From: UBA7803 sp041686955
Lineage (GTDB): Bacteria; Pseudomonadota; Gammaproteobacteria; Pseudomonadales; Azotimanducaceae
Reading direction: 5' to 3'
Assembly (NCBI GenBank): GCA_041686955.1
Contig: JAWLCV010000003.1
Coordinates: forward strand, 31,879 to 95,878
DNA: 64,000 nucleotides
Each line of letters begins with the position of its first letter. The first letter of the stretch is position 1. This document shows, piece by piece, positions 42,144 through 51,547 of the stretch. Below the pieces are notes generated by a model. That model was not told where the DNA came from. It searched no databases and worked only from the letters and a program-made list of their open reading frames with translations. A program made the position numbers and the translations under genes.

Positions 42144-44519
42144 ATGAAAGGACTGCAGCTTGTACGCGCGGGCTTGCCCGCACTGGTATCGATGGTTCTG
42201 CCGTGGACGGCGCCGAGCGCCGAGGAACGGGTCATCGAGGAGATCATCGTCACCGCCCGGCAACAGGCGGAAACGCTCCAGGACGTGCCGGTCACCGTGG
42301 CGGCCCTGACCGAGGAGGATCTCGACCGCTACAACATCAGCACCCTCAGCGAGGCGTCGGAGCTGATCCCCAACTTCATGGTGTTTCACGGTGGCTCCGG
42401 GAACGGCTCCAACATCATCCTTCGCGGCATAGGCTCGAGCTCCATCAGCGCTGCGTTCGATCAGTCGGTGGCCATCAACGTCGATGGCGTGGTCGTGAAC
42501 ATCGGCCGATTCATCCACAACGCCTACATGGACATGGGCCAGCTGGAGGTGCTGAAGGGGCCGCAGAGCCTGTACTTCGGCAAGAGCGCCACCGCCGGCG
42601 TCATCTCCGTGACGTCGAACGATCCGGGGGACGAACTCGAGGTCGAGATCATGGGCGGCTACGAGACGGAGTACGATCAGACCTACAGCGAGCTGATCCT
42701 CTCCGGGCCGCTCACCGAGACCTTTGGGGCCCGGCTGGCACTGGGCTACACCAAATCGGACGAGCTGTTCGAGAACCTGTGGCCCGGCGTAGAGAACGAG
42801 TGGCGCGGCGAGGAGGCCCTGAACGGTCGTCTGACCCTGGTCTACGAGCCCAGTGACCGTTTCCGCGCGCGTCTGAAGTACGCCTACTCGGAGTACGAGA
42901 ATGACGGAGCCAACGGCCGCACCGAAGAGATCTGTCCTGAAGGCACCGTGCAGCCCACGGCGGTACCGGCGGCATCGGTGGCGCTGATCGTCTTTCCGGG
43001 TGTCGACGACTGCAAGCTCAATGGCAACACGTCCATCGCCGACCTGCACCCGGCCTTGCGCGCGGGACTGCCGCACGGCGGCGACGACGGGGTTCCTTTC
43101 CTCGACCAGGAGACCGACTTCCTGGCGCTGCAGCTCGACTGGGACCTGAACGATCGGCTGTCGCTGACCTCGGTCACGGGCTACGTCGACCTCGAGCACA
43201 TCGAGCTCGACATCTACGACTACAATGCCGGGCTGTTCGGCGGCCTGCATCGCAACACCTACGAGAGCCTGTCGCAGGAGTTCCGCCTCGCCAGCAGCTT
43301 CGAAGGCCCCGTGAACTTCCTGCTGGGCCTGTACTATCAGGACGTCGAGCAGGTTTTCAACGCCTACCAGTACGCGTTCAACCTCGGGGTGCTGTTCGGC
43401 CCGGACCCGAGCACGGGCAATGCCTACGACTACAACAAGAACCACTATCTCGACACCGAGGTGTGGTCGGGATTCATCGCCGGCTACTGGAACATCACCG
43501 ACCGGGTCGAGCTGACGGCCGGCGTGCGCTACACGGACGAGCAGAAGGACGGCCACATCACCATCCCCTATCTACACGCGGTGGCGCCGGCATTCGGCTT
43601 CGGCGCACCGCCAAGGGTCGACGGTCTGGAGTTCGACGACGACAACACCTCCCCCGAAGTGGCCGTCAACTGGTACGTCACCGATGCCATCAGCGTGTAC
43701 GCCTCCTACAAGGAAGGCTTCAAGTCCGGCGGCATCGACAACAGCGCTCTGCCCACCAATTCTTTGGATCCAGCGCAGAATCCGGACTTCCCGGACTTTC
43801 TCCTCTACGACTCGGAAGAGGCCCAGGGCTACGAAGTGGGGTTGAAGGCCAACCTGCTCGACAGGACCATGCGGTTGAACGCCACGGCTTTCAGCTACGA
43901 GTACGACGACCTGCAGGTTCAGCTGTTCGATGCAAACATCATTCAGTACCAGACCTTCAACGCGTCCAAGCTGACCACGGAAGGCCTCGAGGCCGACCTT
44001 CTCTGGATCACGCCAGTGGAAGGCCTGACCGTGCGTGGCACCCTGGCCTTCACGGACACCAGCTACGATGAGGATTTCATCAACGCCACGGGTCAGAACC
44101 TGAAAGGCGAGGACGGCGCGCTGTCTGCAGACTTCGCGGGCTCCGCCGGCATCACCTACGACTGGCCCATCTCCAGCGCCTGGCGCATGAACCTCTCCTT
44201 CGATGCCCGCTACAGCGACGGGTATCCCATCAGCGCCACGCTCGATCCGTTCGAGCAGGACAGCTTCTGGATCACGGATGCCGCGCTGAACCTGTACTCC
44301 GCCGACGACCGATATCTGCTCTCGGTGATCGGCCGCAATCTCGGCGACGAGATCTACGCGCAGGGCGCCGGGCCGCGCCCCGGGGCCTGCGCCTCTCCCG
44401 ACCCCAGCAACCCCAACCCCGCCTTGCGGTGCTCTTCCGCGGGCCCCAACGACCAGGATCAGGTGACGAGCACGTCGCTGGGGCGGCAGGTCACCCTGCA
44501 GTTCCGGGTACGGCTCTAG
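42144..44519 (+). CDS. TonB-dependent receptor (paralog family, copy A)
   Basis: A 791-residue outer-membrane receptor. The signal peptide ends near PSAEE. The TonB-box region is IEEIIVTARQQAETLQDVPV, and the plug has QLEVLKGPQSLYFGKSATAG. It shares with the receptors at 56066 and 58571 a near-identical plug (AAFDQSVA, DMGQLEVLKGPQ) and the C-terminal FRVRL, so all three are recent paralogs. The barrel loops differ, which suggests different ligands. It needs TonB/ExbBD from elsewhere and probably imports the hydrophobic substrate of the pathway. Confidence 0.94.
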   Translation: MKGLQLVRAGLPALVSMVLPWTAPSAEERVIEEIIVTARQQAETLQDVPVTVAALTEEDLDRYNISTLSEASELIPNFMVFHGGSGNGSNIILRGIGSSSISAAFDQSVAINVDGVVVNIGRFIHNAYMDMGQLEVLKGPQSLYFGKSATAGVISVTSNDPGDELEVEIMGGYETEYDQTYSELILSGPLTETFGARLALGYTKSDELFENLWPGVENEWRGEEALNGRLTLVYEPSDRFRARLKYAYSEYENDGANGRTEEICPEGTVQPTAVPAASVALIVFPGVDDCKLNGNTSIADLHPALRAGLPHGGDDGVPFLDQETDFLALQLDWDLNDRLSLTSVTGYVDLEHIELDIYDYNAGLFGGLHRNTYESLSQEFRLASSFEGPVNFLLGLYYQDVEQVFNAYQYAFNLGVLFGPDPSTGNAYDYNKNHYLDTEVWSGFIAGYWNITDRVELTAGVRYTDEQKDGHITIPYLHAVAPAFGFGAPPRVDGLEFDDDNTSPEVAVNWYVTDAISVYASYKEGFKSGGIDNSALPTNSLDPAQNPDFPDFLLYDSEEAQGYEVGLKANLLDRTMRLNATAFSYEYDDLQVQLFDANIIQYQTFNASKLTTEGLEADLLWITPVEGLTVRGTLAFTDTSYDEDFINATGQNLKGEDGALSADFAGSAGITYDWPISSAWRMNLSFDARYSDGYPISATLDPFEQDSFWITDAALNLYSADDRYLLSVIGRNLGDEIYAQGAGPRPGACASPDPSNPNPALRCSSAGPNDQDQVTSTSLGRQVTLQFRVRL

Positions 44520-44622
44520 CAAGCGCGAAGAGGAGCCCGGGCGGCGGACGGGAGAGAGCGACGCGGCGCGTTTCCACCGAAGCGAGTTGGAAGTAGACCC
44601 ATCGGGACGGCGTCACGACACC

Positions 44623-45288
44623 TCAGGGAGGAACGACGATTTCCTCCTGGGCGAGAAACAGCAGCACGCTGCCGGGTTCGACGAAGCGCTCCGCGTCCCG
44701 CGCCTGATCCTCGCGCATCTGCCGTGACGCCATCGCCTCCCGAGCCGTAGCGACGTCGCGCCAGTACAGCTCCGTCACGCCATCGTAGGGGGGCGCGCCT
44801 CCGTCATAGCACGCGCCCAGCGGATGGCATTGCACGTACATCACCGCACCTTCGGTGCGCGCCGCGATGGGGCCGTGATCGTGCCACCAGGTGCGCTGAA
44901 ACTCTCTCACGTCCAGGGTCTTTTTGCGACGGAACGGGAAAACCCCCTTGATGAAATGACCCTCATGGTGCTCGGGCCGACGCATGACGATCCGCTCATG
45001 ACCGGTGACGACGGCCGAAACCGTCACCTCCCCCTCCCGCCACAACGGCGAAAGCGCCTGGGGCTGGGCGGCCAGGGACAAGGCATGACTCGCATCGGTG
45101 AACCAGAGCTCGGCCACTCCGGCGTATGGCGGCGAGTCGTCACTCTCCACCTGCTCCTCGAGGGTTCGTGTCTGCACGTAGCCCACCCCCTGCGGACACA
45201 GTCGGGCGAAGTGCTCCCGAGCGGTCTCCGCGGTGAAGGCAAAAGGATCCTGCTTGGAGGACGACAAGAAGAAGTACGTCTTGATCAT
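44623..45288 (-). CDS. EthD-domain-like tandem protein
   Basis: A 221-residue protein made of two dimeric alpha-beta-barrel halves. The first half has GVAELWFTD, and the second GVTELYWRD at the matching place after a WWHDHGP motif typical of EthD-like domains. EthD proteins accompany P450 systems for ethers and other xenobiotics, with unclear function. The start is set at MIKTYFFL after GGAGAG. It is convergent with the receptor at 42144 (103 bp apart) and divergent from the NTF2 gene. Confidence 0.7.
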   Translation of the reverse strand: MIKTYFFLSSSKQDPFAFTAETAREHFARLCPQGVGYVQTRTLEEQVESDDSPPYAGVAELWFTDASHALSLAAQPQALSPLWREGEVTVSAVVTGHERIVMRRPEHHEGHFIKGVFPFRRKKTLDVREFQRTWWHDHGPIAARTEGAVMYVQCHPLGACYDGGAPPYDGVTELYWRDVATAREAMASRQMREDQARDAERFVEPGSVLLFLAQEEIVVPP

Positions 45289-45433
45289 GAAGGGTCTCTC
45301 CGCTCCCGCGGCCATGTTCGGCGCTCGTCCGCCTGCAATGCAAGTGCAGATTTCGCAGAGGTTGCTCCCAGTGATCGCGAGAGTATCCTAGTACCGATGG
45401 GCATGTGAAAAAGTCGATATCGGGAGGGCAGGA

Positions 45434-45856
45434 ATGATCAGCAGCGGGCCTCTGGAGGACCGTCTCGCCATCCGCGAGCTGGTGGAGTCGTACAACGATG
45501 CCGTCATGCGCTTCGACGGCGAAGCCTGGGTGGCGAACTGGACGGAGGACGCGACCTGGACCCTGCCGGGGCTGGGGGACGTGACGGGCCGGGAGAACGT
45601 CTACAGCCGCTGGAAGCAGGCCATGGACGGCTTCTCCTTCGTCGGCTTCTTCGCATCGGCCGGGCCCATCATCGTGGACGGGGATACGGCCAGGGGCACG
45701 TGGTATCAGCAGGAGTTCCTGCACCAGAAGGACGGGGTCAAGCGCGCCATCACCGGCCAATACACGGACGACTACGTCAAGGTCGACGGCCGGTGGTTCT
45801 TCAGGAAGCGGGTCTACCAGATCCTCCACGCCGAAGAGACTGCCTCCGCCGGCTGA
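45434..45856 (+). CDS. SnoaL-like (NTF2 fold) protein
   Basis: A 140-residue SnoaL-like protein: DRLAIRELVESYNDAVMRFD at the N-terminus, WTEDATWTLP, and the late YTDDYVKVDGRWFFRKRVY. This family often sits with Rieske and SDR genes and may be a cyclase, isomerase or the small (beta) subunit relative of ring-hydroxylating oxygenases. It is not close enough to call beta subunit. It is single on its strand, next to a gene remnant. Confidence 0.75.
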   Translation: MISSGPLEDRLAIRELVESYNDAVMRFDGEAWVANWTEDATWTLPGLGDVTGRENVYSRWKQAMDGFSFVGFFASAGPIIVDGDTARGTWYQQEFLHQKDGVKRAITGQYTDDYVKVDGRWFFRKRVYQILHAEETASAG

Positions 45857-45890
45857 GGCTTCCGTCGCACTCGACCCGTTCAGGGGTCAG

Positions 45891-46110
45891 TCACGCAGGC
45901 CGTGAGAATCGCGGTAGGCCTCGGTCAGCCGCTCACAGCCGCGGTAGGCTTCGGCAACGCTGCGCGGATCGCCCCGTCCCTCGCTCGCCACGAAGTTGTC
46001 GTTGAAAACAGCTCCGAGACCGGTGACTGCTCGCGGATGGCGCGGAAATAGCCGAACGGGCGCTCCCGCGTCTCGTCGTCGAACAGATTAAAGGCGCTGG
46101 CCTCGGCCAT
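45891..46110 (-). pseudogene. Remnant: P450 N-terminus joined to another gene's end
   Basis: The first 30 codons (MAEASAFNLFDDETRERPFG, then YFRAIREQSP) read like the start of a bacterial P450, 4 bp after the Rieske stop. The frame then meets a different reading frame that gives AVFNDNFVASEGRGDPRSVA and ends YRDSHGLRD at a TGA at 45891. The two parts do not form one protein. A deletion that removed the middle of two genes is the simplest reading. I do not recognise the second part. Confidence 0.45.
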
Positions 46111-46114
46111 CACC

Positions 46115-47545
46115 CTAGCTCCGAAACGACATCTCGTGCTGCCGGTTGCCGTCGGGTCGGTCGGCTGTCAGGTACTCGTCCAGAGTCATGTGGAAGTGCC
46201 GGATCCGGACCTCCTGGTAGTTGGCCAGCGTCTGACCGGGCTTCAAGGACGCCTTCATCCCCGCGCGCTGGCGCCTGAAGTTCTCGGTGTCCTGGTCGAG
46301 GACGTAAGCGAGCCCCGTCGCGGCGAACTCCGCGACCGTGGTGTACGAATCGTCGATGCCGAGTTGGACGGGTCTGGCCGGGGCCGGACGCGGCCGGTTC
46401 GGCGGCGTTGGCCGGAGCAGCATGATCTCGTGTATGCAATGGTCCACGTCGAGTGGCCGGAACCGGTAGATGAGTGGAATGTTGATGCCGGGAAAAAAGC
46501 AGGCGTTGGGAAACAGGAAGTACTCGATGGAGTCCAGCATCTGACTGTTGCTCACGCCCGACAGATCCACCCCGAGCTCGTTACCGAGCTGACCTCTGAG
46601 CAGATCCGCATGGCGCTGACGTGCGCTCACACCCTCCGGCAGCTCCTCGGGATCGTGACCGAGGGCCGCGAACAGCTCCCTTTCGCTCAGCGCCTTGGGC
46701 AGATGCGGGCTCGGGTAGCCGATGGTGTGCACGAACCGGCTGACGTTTCTGCCGAACACGTCGTACTGCGCATTGGCGTCGCCCGCCGTGCGCAGACCCT
46801 CCGGGTGGGTGGCGAGCACGTGATACGCTTCGAGAAAGCCTTCCATGCACATCTTCCAGTTGCCGGGCAGCACCTTGTGCATGTGCAACGCCACGTACCG
46901 GTCTTCCAGCGGCCAGGCGCAGGCCGCGAAATGCTCCGGCAGGACCTCCAGGTACTCCTCGAGAGGCCCGGCGTCGCGGTCGAAGTTGATGAAGACGAAG
47001 CCGCCCCACGTGCCCGTCGGCAGCTCGGTGAGCCCGAAGCCGTCGTCCTCGATGTGAGGGAAGTCCCAGCGGCAGGGAATCTCCCGAAGCGATCCGTCCA
47101 GGTGCCATGACATGCCGTGAAACGGGCAGCGCAGAAACTGCTTGCCCTTTCCGGACGAGCCTGCGTCGCAGAACTGCATCCCCCGGTGGGGACAGGAGTT
47201 CACGAATGCGCGGATGGTCCCCTCCGCATCACGCACCACCAGGGCAGAGTACGGTCCCACATCGTAGACGTAGTAGTCGCCCGGATTGGGGATGTGCTCC
47301 TCACGACACGCCCATTGCCAGGTGCGCGACCACATCTTCTCGATCTCGACGTCGTAGAACGCCTGTGACGTGTAGCGTGCGAAGGGGATGTCCGCGTCGC
47401 CGAGGAATTCGTAGGACTCTGCCGTGATGGGCGGCGGTGCGCCGTCCGCGTCCTGAAGGATGATGTCTCTGGTGCTGGGGCCGGGGCAGCGGGCTTCGCC
47501 CGGCGCCAGCCCGGCCGCGGCGGGTCTAGTCAGATCGTAGGTCAT
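46115..47545 (-). CDS. Rieske non-heme iron oxygenase, alpha subunit
   Basis: A 476-residue Rieske oxygenase, paralog of the one at 8170. Rieske ligands in NSCPHRGMQF and LRCPFHGMSW. The iron site GNWKMCMEGFLEAYHVLATH gives E-x2-H-x4-H. Both paralogs share FARYTSQAFYDVEIEKMW-like N-termini, WDFPHI and a C-terminal RHFxxxLxxYL. The ATG at 47545 follows GGAGGGAGG. A strong promoter with the operator lies at 47596-47638. No reductase or beta subunit is adjacent. The gene behind it is only a remnant. Confidence 0.93.
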   Translation of the reverse strand: MTYDLTRPAAAGLAPGEARCPGPSTRDIILQDADGAPPPITAESYEFLGDADIPFARYTSQAFYDVEIEKMWSRTWQWACREEHIPNPGDYYVYDVGPYSALVVRDAEGTIRAFVNSCPHRGMQFCDAGSSGKGKQFLRCPFHGMSWHLDGSLREIPCRWDFPHIEDDGFGLTELPTGTWGGFVFINFDRDAGPLEEYLEVLPEHFAACAWPLEDRYVALHMHKVLPGNWKMCMEGFLEAYHVLATHPEGLRTAGDANAQYDVFGRNVSRFVHTIGYPSPHLPKALSERELFAALGHDPEELPEGVSARQRHADLLRGQLGNELGVDLSGVSNSQMLDSIEYFLFPNACFFPGINIPLIYRFRPLDVDHCIHEIMLLRPTPPNRPRPAPARPVQLGIDDSYTTVAEFAATGLAYVLDQDTENFRRQRAGMKASLKPGQTLANYQEVRIRHFHMTLDEYLTADRPDGNRQHEMSFRS

Positions 47546-47595
47546 GGTCCTCCCTCCACAGACGTCCCTTCCTTCGCGAGCCTGCGCCTCGGCCA

Positions 47596-47638
47596 AGTAT
47601 GGAACCGCAGGGTCTTTACCGTCAATTTTGACTGTTTT
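47596..47638 (-). promoter_or_regulatory. Promoter with palindromic operator (Rieske / VOC)
   Basis: Minus strand TTGACG (47620-47625) and CATACT (47596-47601) are 18 bp apart, 51 bp before the Rieske ATG. The operator copy TTTACCGTCA-N4-TGACTGTTTT at 47615-47638 has a perfect core GTCAATTTTGAC and covers the -35. The divergent VOC gene starts 36 bp away on the other side. Confidence 0.6.
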
Positions 47639-47673
47639 ATCGTGGCCGGGCAAAGTCGTCACGAGCAGCCTCA

Positions 47674-48192
47674 ATGCCGCACCCGAAGCGCCCGGTCCAG
47701 ATAGCGTACTTCGTGACGGATATCTACGCTGCGGCAGAGCGAATGAGTGCCACCCTCGGCGCCGGTCCATTCCACGTGATGGAGCGGATCGAGCTGGCGA
47801 GTGCGGAGCATCGGGGCGAGCCCTGCCCTTTCGTCCACTCCTCTGCTTACGGGCAATGGGGCGAGGTCATGATGGAGCTCGTGCAGCAGGATGTGGAAGG
47901 TCCGTCTCCGTTCCGCGACATGTATCGTCCGGGTGAGGAGGGCCTGCACCACGTGGCGCTCTTCGTCCCCGAGCTGCGCTCGGCGATCGACGACGGCGCC
48001 CGAGCCGGGCTGCCGCTGGCAACCCGGGCGGCGACCTCCGGCGGCGTCGAGTTCGCCTTTCTGGACGCCACCGCCGGGCTCGGCCACATGATCGAGCTGT
48101 ACGTGCCGGACGAAACGCTCCTGGAGTTCTACAGCTTCGTGCGGCAATCGGCCCAAGGCTGGGATGGTCGCGATCCGGTGCGACGGCTCTGA
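47674..48192 (+). CDS. VOC (glyoxalase-like) family protein
   Basis: A 172-residue vicinal-oxygen-chelate protein similar to the one at 36102. The N-terminal unit has VQIAYFVTDIYAAAERMSAT and VMMELVQQD. The second has GLHHVALFVPEL, GVEFAFLDA and GHMIELYVPD. The His of LHHVA and the Glu residues of MELVQ and IELYV are the likely metal ligands. It probably acts on an enediol- or CoA-type intermediate. It precedes the old-yellow-enzyme gene by 68 bp in the same direction. Confidence 0.78.
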   Translation: MPHPKRPVQIAYFVTDIYAAAERMSATLGAGPFHVMERIELASAEHRGEPCPFVHSSAYGQWGEVMMELVQQDVEGPSPFRDMYRPGEEGLHHVALFVPELRSAIDDGARAGLPLATRAATSGGVEFAFLDATAGLGHMIELYVPDETLLEFYSFVRQSAQGWDGRDPVRRL

Positions 48193-48260
48193 TATTTCCG
48201 GCTCTGGCATTGGCACGGGCCGAAGGTACGATTCATTGGCTGAAGACAAGGAAAGAGGAT

Positions 48261-50219
48261 ATGGCGCTGTACGACAAGCTGTTCGAGCCCATAGACGTCG
48301 GTGGCGTAACCATTCCCAACCGGATCGTTCGAGCGCCGCACGGCACCCATCTAACCGGTGAGGACCTGATTGCCTACCACGAGGCCCGGGCCAGAGGCGG
48401 GGTCGGCATGTCGACCATTCAGGCTACCGGCGTGCATCCTAGTGCGCCTATCGGCATTCATCTTTTCGACGATGCCTGCATGCCGTTTCTGGAGGCGATC
48501 GGCAAGCGGGTGCACAAGTACGGCATGAAGCTGTTTCACCAGCTCTACCATCCCGGCGCAGGCTACGCGGAGGCGGCCAATGCACCGGAGCACTGGTCTG
48601 CCAGCGAGGTCCCCAATCCCATGGCGGGCGTGGTTCCCGTGTCCATCACCAAGACGCAGATCGACGATCTGGTTCAGGCGTTCGCGGACGCGGCGCGGCG
48701 GGTTCGCGACAGCGGCCTGGACGGCGTGGACATCCACGCCTCCAGCGGCTATCTGCTGCACGAGTTCCTCTCGCCGGCGCTCAACACGCGCACGGACGAG
48801 TACGGCGGCTCCCCCGAAAACCGCATGCGGCTGCTGCTGGAAGTGATCACCGCGATTCGGGACGCGGTGGGCGACGGAGATTTTGCCGTAGGCGTGCGGC
48901 TCCCCAACGAGGACTATGTCCCCGGTGGCCTCACCGCCGAGTTGAACCGGGAGATCGCCCGCGCGGTGGACCCACTCGTGGACTACGTCTCCCTGCACAT
49001 GGGCGCCTACTGGCGGTTTCACAAGCTGATCGCACCTTCCGATGACCCCCTGGGCGTCGAGATGAGGGCCAACTCCATCATCAGGCCCGTGATCACCAAG
49101 CCCACCATCGTCACTGGCCGCATCATGACCATGGATCATGCCAACCACATCGTCTCCAGCGGCGAAGCCGACATGGTGTCCATGGTGCGCGCCCTGATCG
49201 CCGATCCCGAGCTCGTGAACAAGGCCCGCCGGGGCGAGGAGCAGCGCATCCGGCCCTGCATCGGTTCCAACATGGGCTGCGTGGGGCGGCTCATGAGCGG
49301 TCTGGGACTGAGCTGCGTGGTGAACGTGGCGGCTGCCATGGAAGCCCGAGTGTCGCAGGAGCCCGAGCAGCCGACGGATACGCCGAAGAAGATTCTGGTG
49401 GTCGGCGGTGGTCCGGCCGGTCTCGAGTTCGCACGGACGGCAGCGCTGCGGGGTCATCACGTGGAGCTGCACGAGGCGATGAAGATGCTGGGGGGGCAGG
49501 TCATTATGGCCGCCGCCGCGCCTCACCGTGGCGATATCGGCGCCATCACCCGCTGGCTGACCGACGAGCTGGAATATCTTCAGGTGGACGTACGCCTGAA
49601 CTCCCTGGTCGACGTGGAGCTGGTCCGTACCGTGGCACCGGACGAGGTGGTGATCGCCACCGGCACTTCACCACGTTCCGATGGATTCCAGCTTGCCAAT
49701 CCCGCCGTCCCCATACCGGGTCACGACCTGCCCCACGTGCACAGCTCCTGGGATCTCTTCGGCTTCGGTGCTCCGGTGAACATCGAGGGCCCGGCGCTGG
49801 TCTTCGACGACACCGGGTCGTTCGAGGCGATATCGGTGGCCGACGTGCTGCTCGAAGCCGGCGTGCACGTCACCATGGTCTCCCGGCTCAAGGATGTGGG
49901 CGAGAATCTGCCGTTCCCCCCGGTTACCGTCGGTGCGGCGCGCGAACGTTTGATGTCAGGCGACTTCGATTTCATCGGCGGGCACTATCTGCGCGAGATC
50001 CGCGAAGATGCCGTGGACATCGGTGTTCTCTACACGGAGCGGGTGCGCACCATCCCGGCACGCACGGTCATTCTGGTGAGCTACAACGAGCCCAACCGCC
50101 AGCTCGCCTATGAGCTGGAATCGGCAGGCTTCACCGTGCACCAGATCGGTGACGTGCAGGGGCGGAACAACATTCGCAACGCCATCCATTCTGGCGCCCT
50201 GCTCGGCCGCGCTATCTGA
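48261..50219 (+). CDS. Old yellow enzyme/2,4-dienoyl-CoA reductase-like, altered Fe-S motif
   Basis: A 652-residue two-part reductase: FMN-binding TIM barrel (residues 1-330, with DGVDIHASSGYLLHEFLSPA and NTRTDEYGGS), iron-sulfur region and a C-terminal NAD(P)/FAD-binding part starting KKILVVGGGPAGLEFARTAA. The cluster motif reads C333-I-G-S336-N-M-G-C340 and C352, so the second of four cysteine ligands is Ser. It may bind an unusual cluster. The overall class reduces C=C bonds of enoyl or dienone substrates (FadH, BaiCD-like). The ATG follows AAGGAAAGAGG. Confidence 0.88.
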   Translation: MALYDKLFEPIDVGGVTIPNRIVRAPHGTHLTGEDLIAYHEARARGGVGMSTIQATGVHPSAPIGIHLFDDACMPFLEAIGKRVHKYGMKLFHQLYHPGAGYAEAANAPEHWSASEVPNPMAGVVPVSITKTQIDDLVQAFADAARRVRDSGLDGVDIHASSGYLLHEFLSPALNTRTDEYGGSPENRMRLLLEVITAIRDAVGDGDFAVGVRLPNEDYVPGGLTAELNREIARAVDPLVDYVSLHMGAYWRFHKLIAPSDDPLGVEMRANSIIRPVITKPTIVTGRIMTMDHANHIVSSGEADMVSMVRALIADPELVNKARRGEEQRIRPCIGSNMGCVGRLMSGLGLSCVVNVAAAMEARVSQEPEQPTDTPKKILVVGGGPAGLEFARTAALRGHHVELHEAMKMLGGQVIMAAAAPHRGDIGAITRWLTDELEYLQVDVRLNSLVDVELVRTVAPDEVVIATGTSPRSDGFQLANPAVPIPGHDLPHVHSSWDLFGFGAPVNIEGPALVFDDTGSFEAISVADVLLEAGVHVTMVSRLKDVGENLPFPPVTVGAARERLMSGDFDFIGGHYLREIREDAVDIGVLYTERVRTIPARTVILVSYNEPNRQLAYELESAGFTVHQIGDVQGRNNIRNAIHSGALLGRAI

Positions 50220-50231
50220 CCATCGCCCCAA

Positions 50232-51035
50232 TCAGCGTTCGAACAGAAAGGCCCTGGTCTCGCGCCGGGCCTCGGCCGTCTCCATCCGGTCGATCTCGGC
50301 CACCTCTTCCGGCACGTACCAATGAATGGTGTCAGCATCGTGATAGGCCCGCCACACCGTGTCGGCGATCGCCTCCACCGGCACCAGCCGGTAAGCACCC
50401 GTCCGGGGAAGGCCCTCGAGCATGCCCTCGTCGAACGCTCTGCCTGCGCCTGCCGCCAGCGCCGCGCGCAGCATCGGCGTGTCGATACACCCTGGCAGGA
50501 TGTCGGCGGTGCGGATCCCGAAGCGCTCGAACTCCAGACTGAGCGCTTCAGTCAGCCCCCGGACGGCGTATTTCGACGCGGAGTACACGGCTCGCAGGGC
50601 ATGACCGTACGTGGCGACGGAAGACGCTGTGCTGACGCACAGGGAGCCGGGCGTCTGCCTGAGCAGCGGCAGGGCCGCACGGGTACCGATGATCACCCCC
50701 ATCACGTTGATGTCGATGATGCGCCGGATGGCCGCCATGTCCATCTCATCGAACCAGCCTCCGGGGGCGATCCCCGCGTTGTTGAACATCACGTCGCAGC
50801 GCTCACCCGTTCGCTCGGCGAACTGCGCCATGGCGTCGGCAAACGCGGTTTCCGACGTGACATCCAGGGCGCCCGCGACGATCTGCGCCGGATCGAAGCG
50901 CTTCGCCGCTTCGCGCACGCCAGCCGCGTCGACGTCGTACAGTCCCACGAACCAGCCCTCGCGGGCGAACCGCTCTGCCGTGGCGAGCCCCATGCCACCC
51001 GCAGCGCCGGTAATGAAGATGGACGGTCGGGTCAT
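50232..51035 (-). CDS. SDR family oxidoreductase
   Basis: A 267-residue short-chain dehydrogenase: FITGAAGGMGLATAERFARE, NNAGIAPGGW near 86, catalytic STASSVA and YSASKYA. The C-terminal part is longer than in basic SDRs and ends ETRAFLFER. It is the last gene of a minus-strand run that starts near 53771 and includes an unknown helical protein, a phosphotransferase-like protein and a DUF protein. It is convergent with the old-yellow-enzyme gene, 12 bp apart. Confidence 0.92.
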   Translation of the reverse strand: MTRPSIFITGAAGGMGLATAERFAREGWFVGLYDVDAAGVREAAKRFDPAQIVAGALDVTSETAFADAMAQFAERTGERCDVMFNNAGIAPGGWFDEMDMAAIRRIIDINVMGVIIGTRAALPLLRQTPGSLCVSTASSVATYGHALRAVYSASKYAVRGLTEALSLEFERFGIRTADILPGCIDTPMLRAALAAGAGRAFDEGMLEGLPRTGAYRLVPVEAIADTVWRAYHDADTIHWYVPEEVAEIDRMETAEARRETRAFLFER

Positions 51036-51046
51036 AGCGTGATCCT

Positions 51047-51547
51047 CTAGATGGGGGAATATCCACTGGCGGCATCGATCATCGGCGCCTCCCGCTGCTT
51101 CGCTTCCCGGATCCGGTCCATTACCCTGCCTCGAAGCTCTTCGAATCGCGATTCGCCGAGCGCGGCCCGATTCTCGTGCAGCATGATGATGATCCGATCG
51201 AGAAACTCGAGGTACCGGGCATTGACCGAAGCCAGCTCCTCCACCGCGGGGTACGCCTCGGAGTACGTGCAAGTCGAGCGCAGCACCTCGAGCTCGTCAC
51301 GTAGCGGCAGAGCTTCTCGAACGTCCTTCAGATCCTCCAGCAGCTCGCCGAAGAACACCTCAAGCTCGGCATTCTCCCGGTACAGCAGTGGACCCTCCAT
51401 CACCACGCGCTGCTCCAGATGCCGCAGCAGCGCGAGGCAGCTTCGCAGGCGACTGGCCGTCCAGGTCGAAGCCTCCAGCTCCGGTAGAACCTGGGTCTCG
51501 ACGGTGTCCGCGATGCCACCGAGCAGCGCCTGGGATGACGGCTTCAT
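51047..51547 (-). CDS. Helical protein next to phosphotransferase, DUF6285-like
   Basis: A 166-residue, mostly helical and acidic protein. The N-terminal stretch LLGGIADTVETQVLPELEA followed by LRSCLALLRHLEQRVVMEGP resembles the short proteins (DUF6285 type, from memory) found next to phosphotransferase and acyl-CoA dehydrogenase genes. The start overlaps the phosphotransferase stop by 4 bp (ATGA), which supports a joint function. No catalytic motif is visible. Confidence 0.6.
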   Translation of the reverse strand: MKPSSQALLGGIADTVETQVLPELEASTWTASRLRSCLALLRHLEQRVVMEGPLLYRENAELEVFFGELLEDLKDVREALPLRDELEVLRSTCTYSEAYPAVEELASVNARYLEFLDRIIIMLHENRAALGESRFEELRGRVMDRIREAKQREAPMIDAASGYSPI

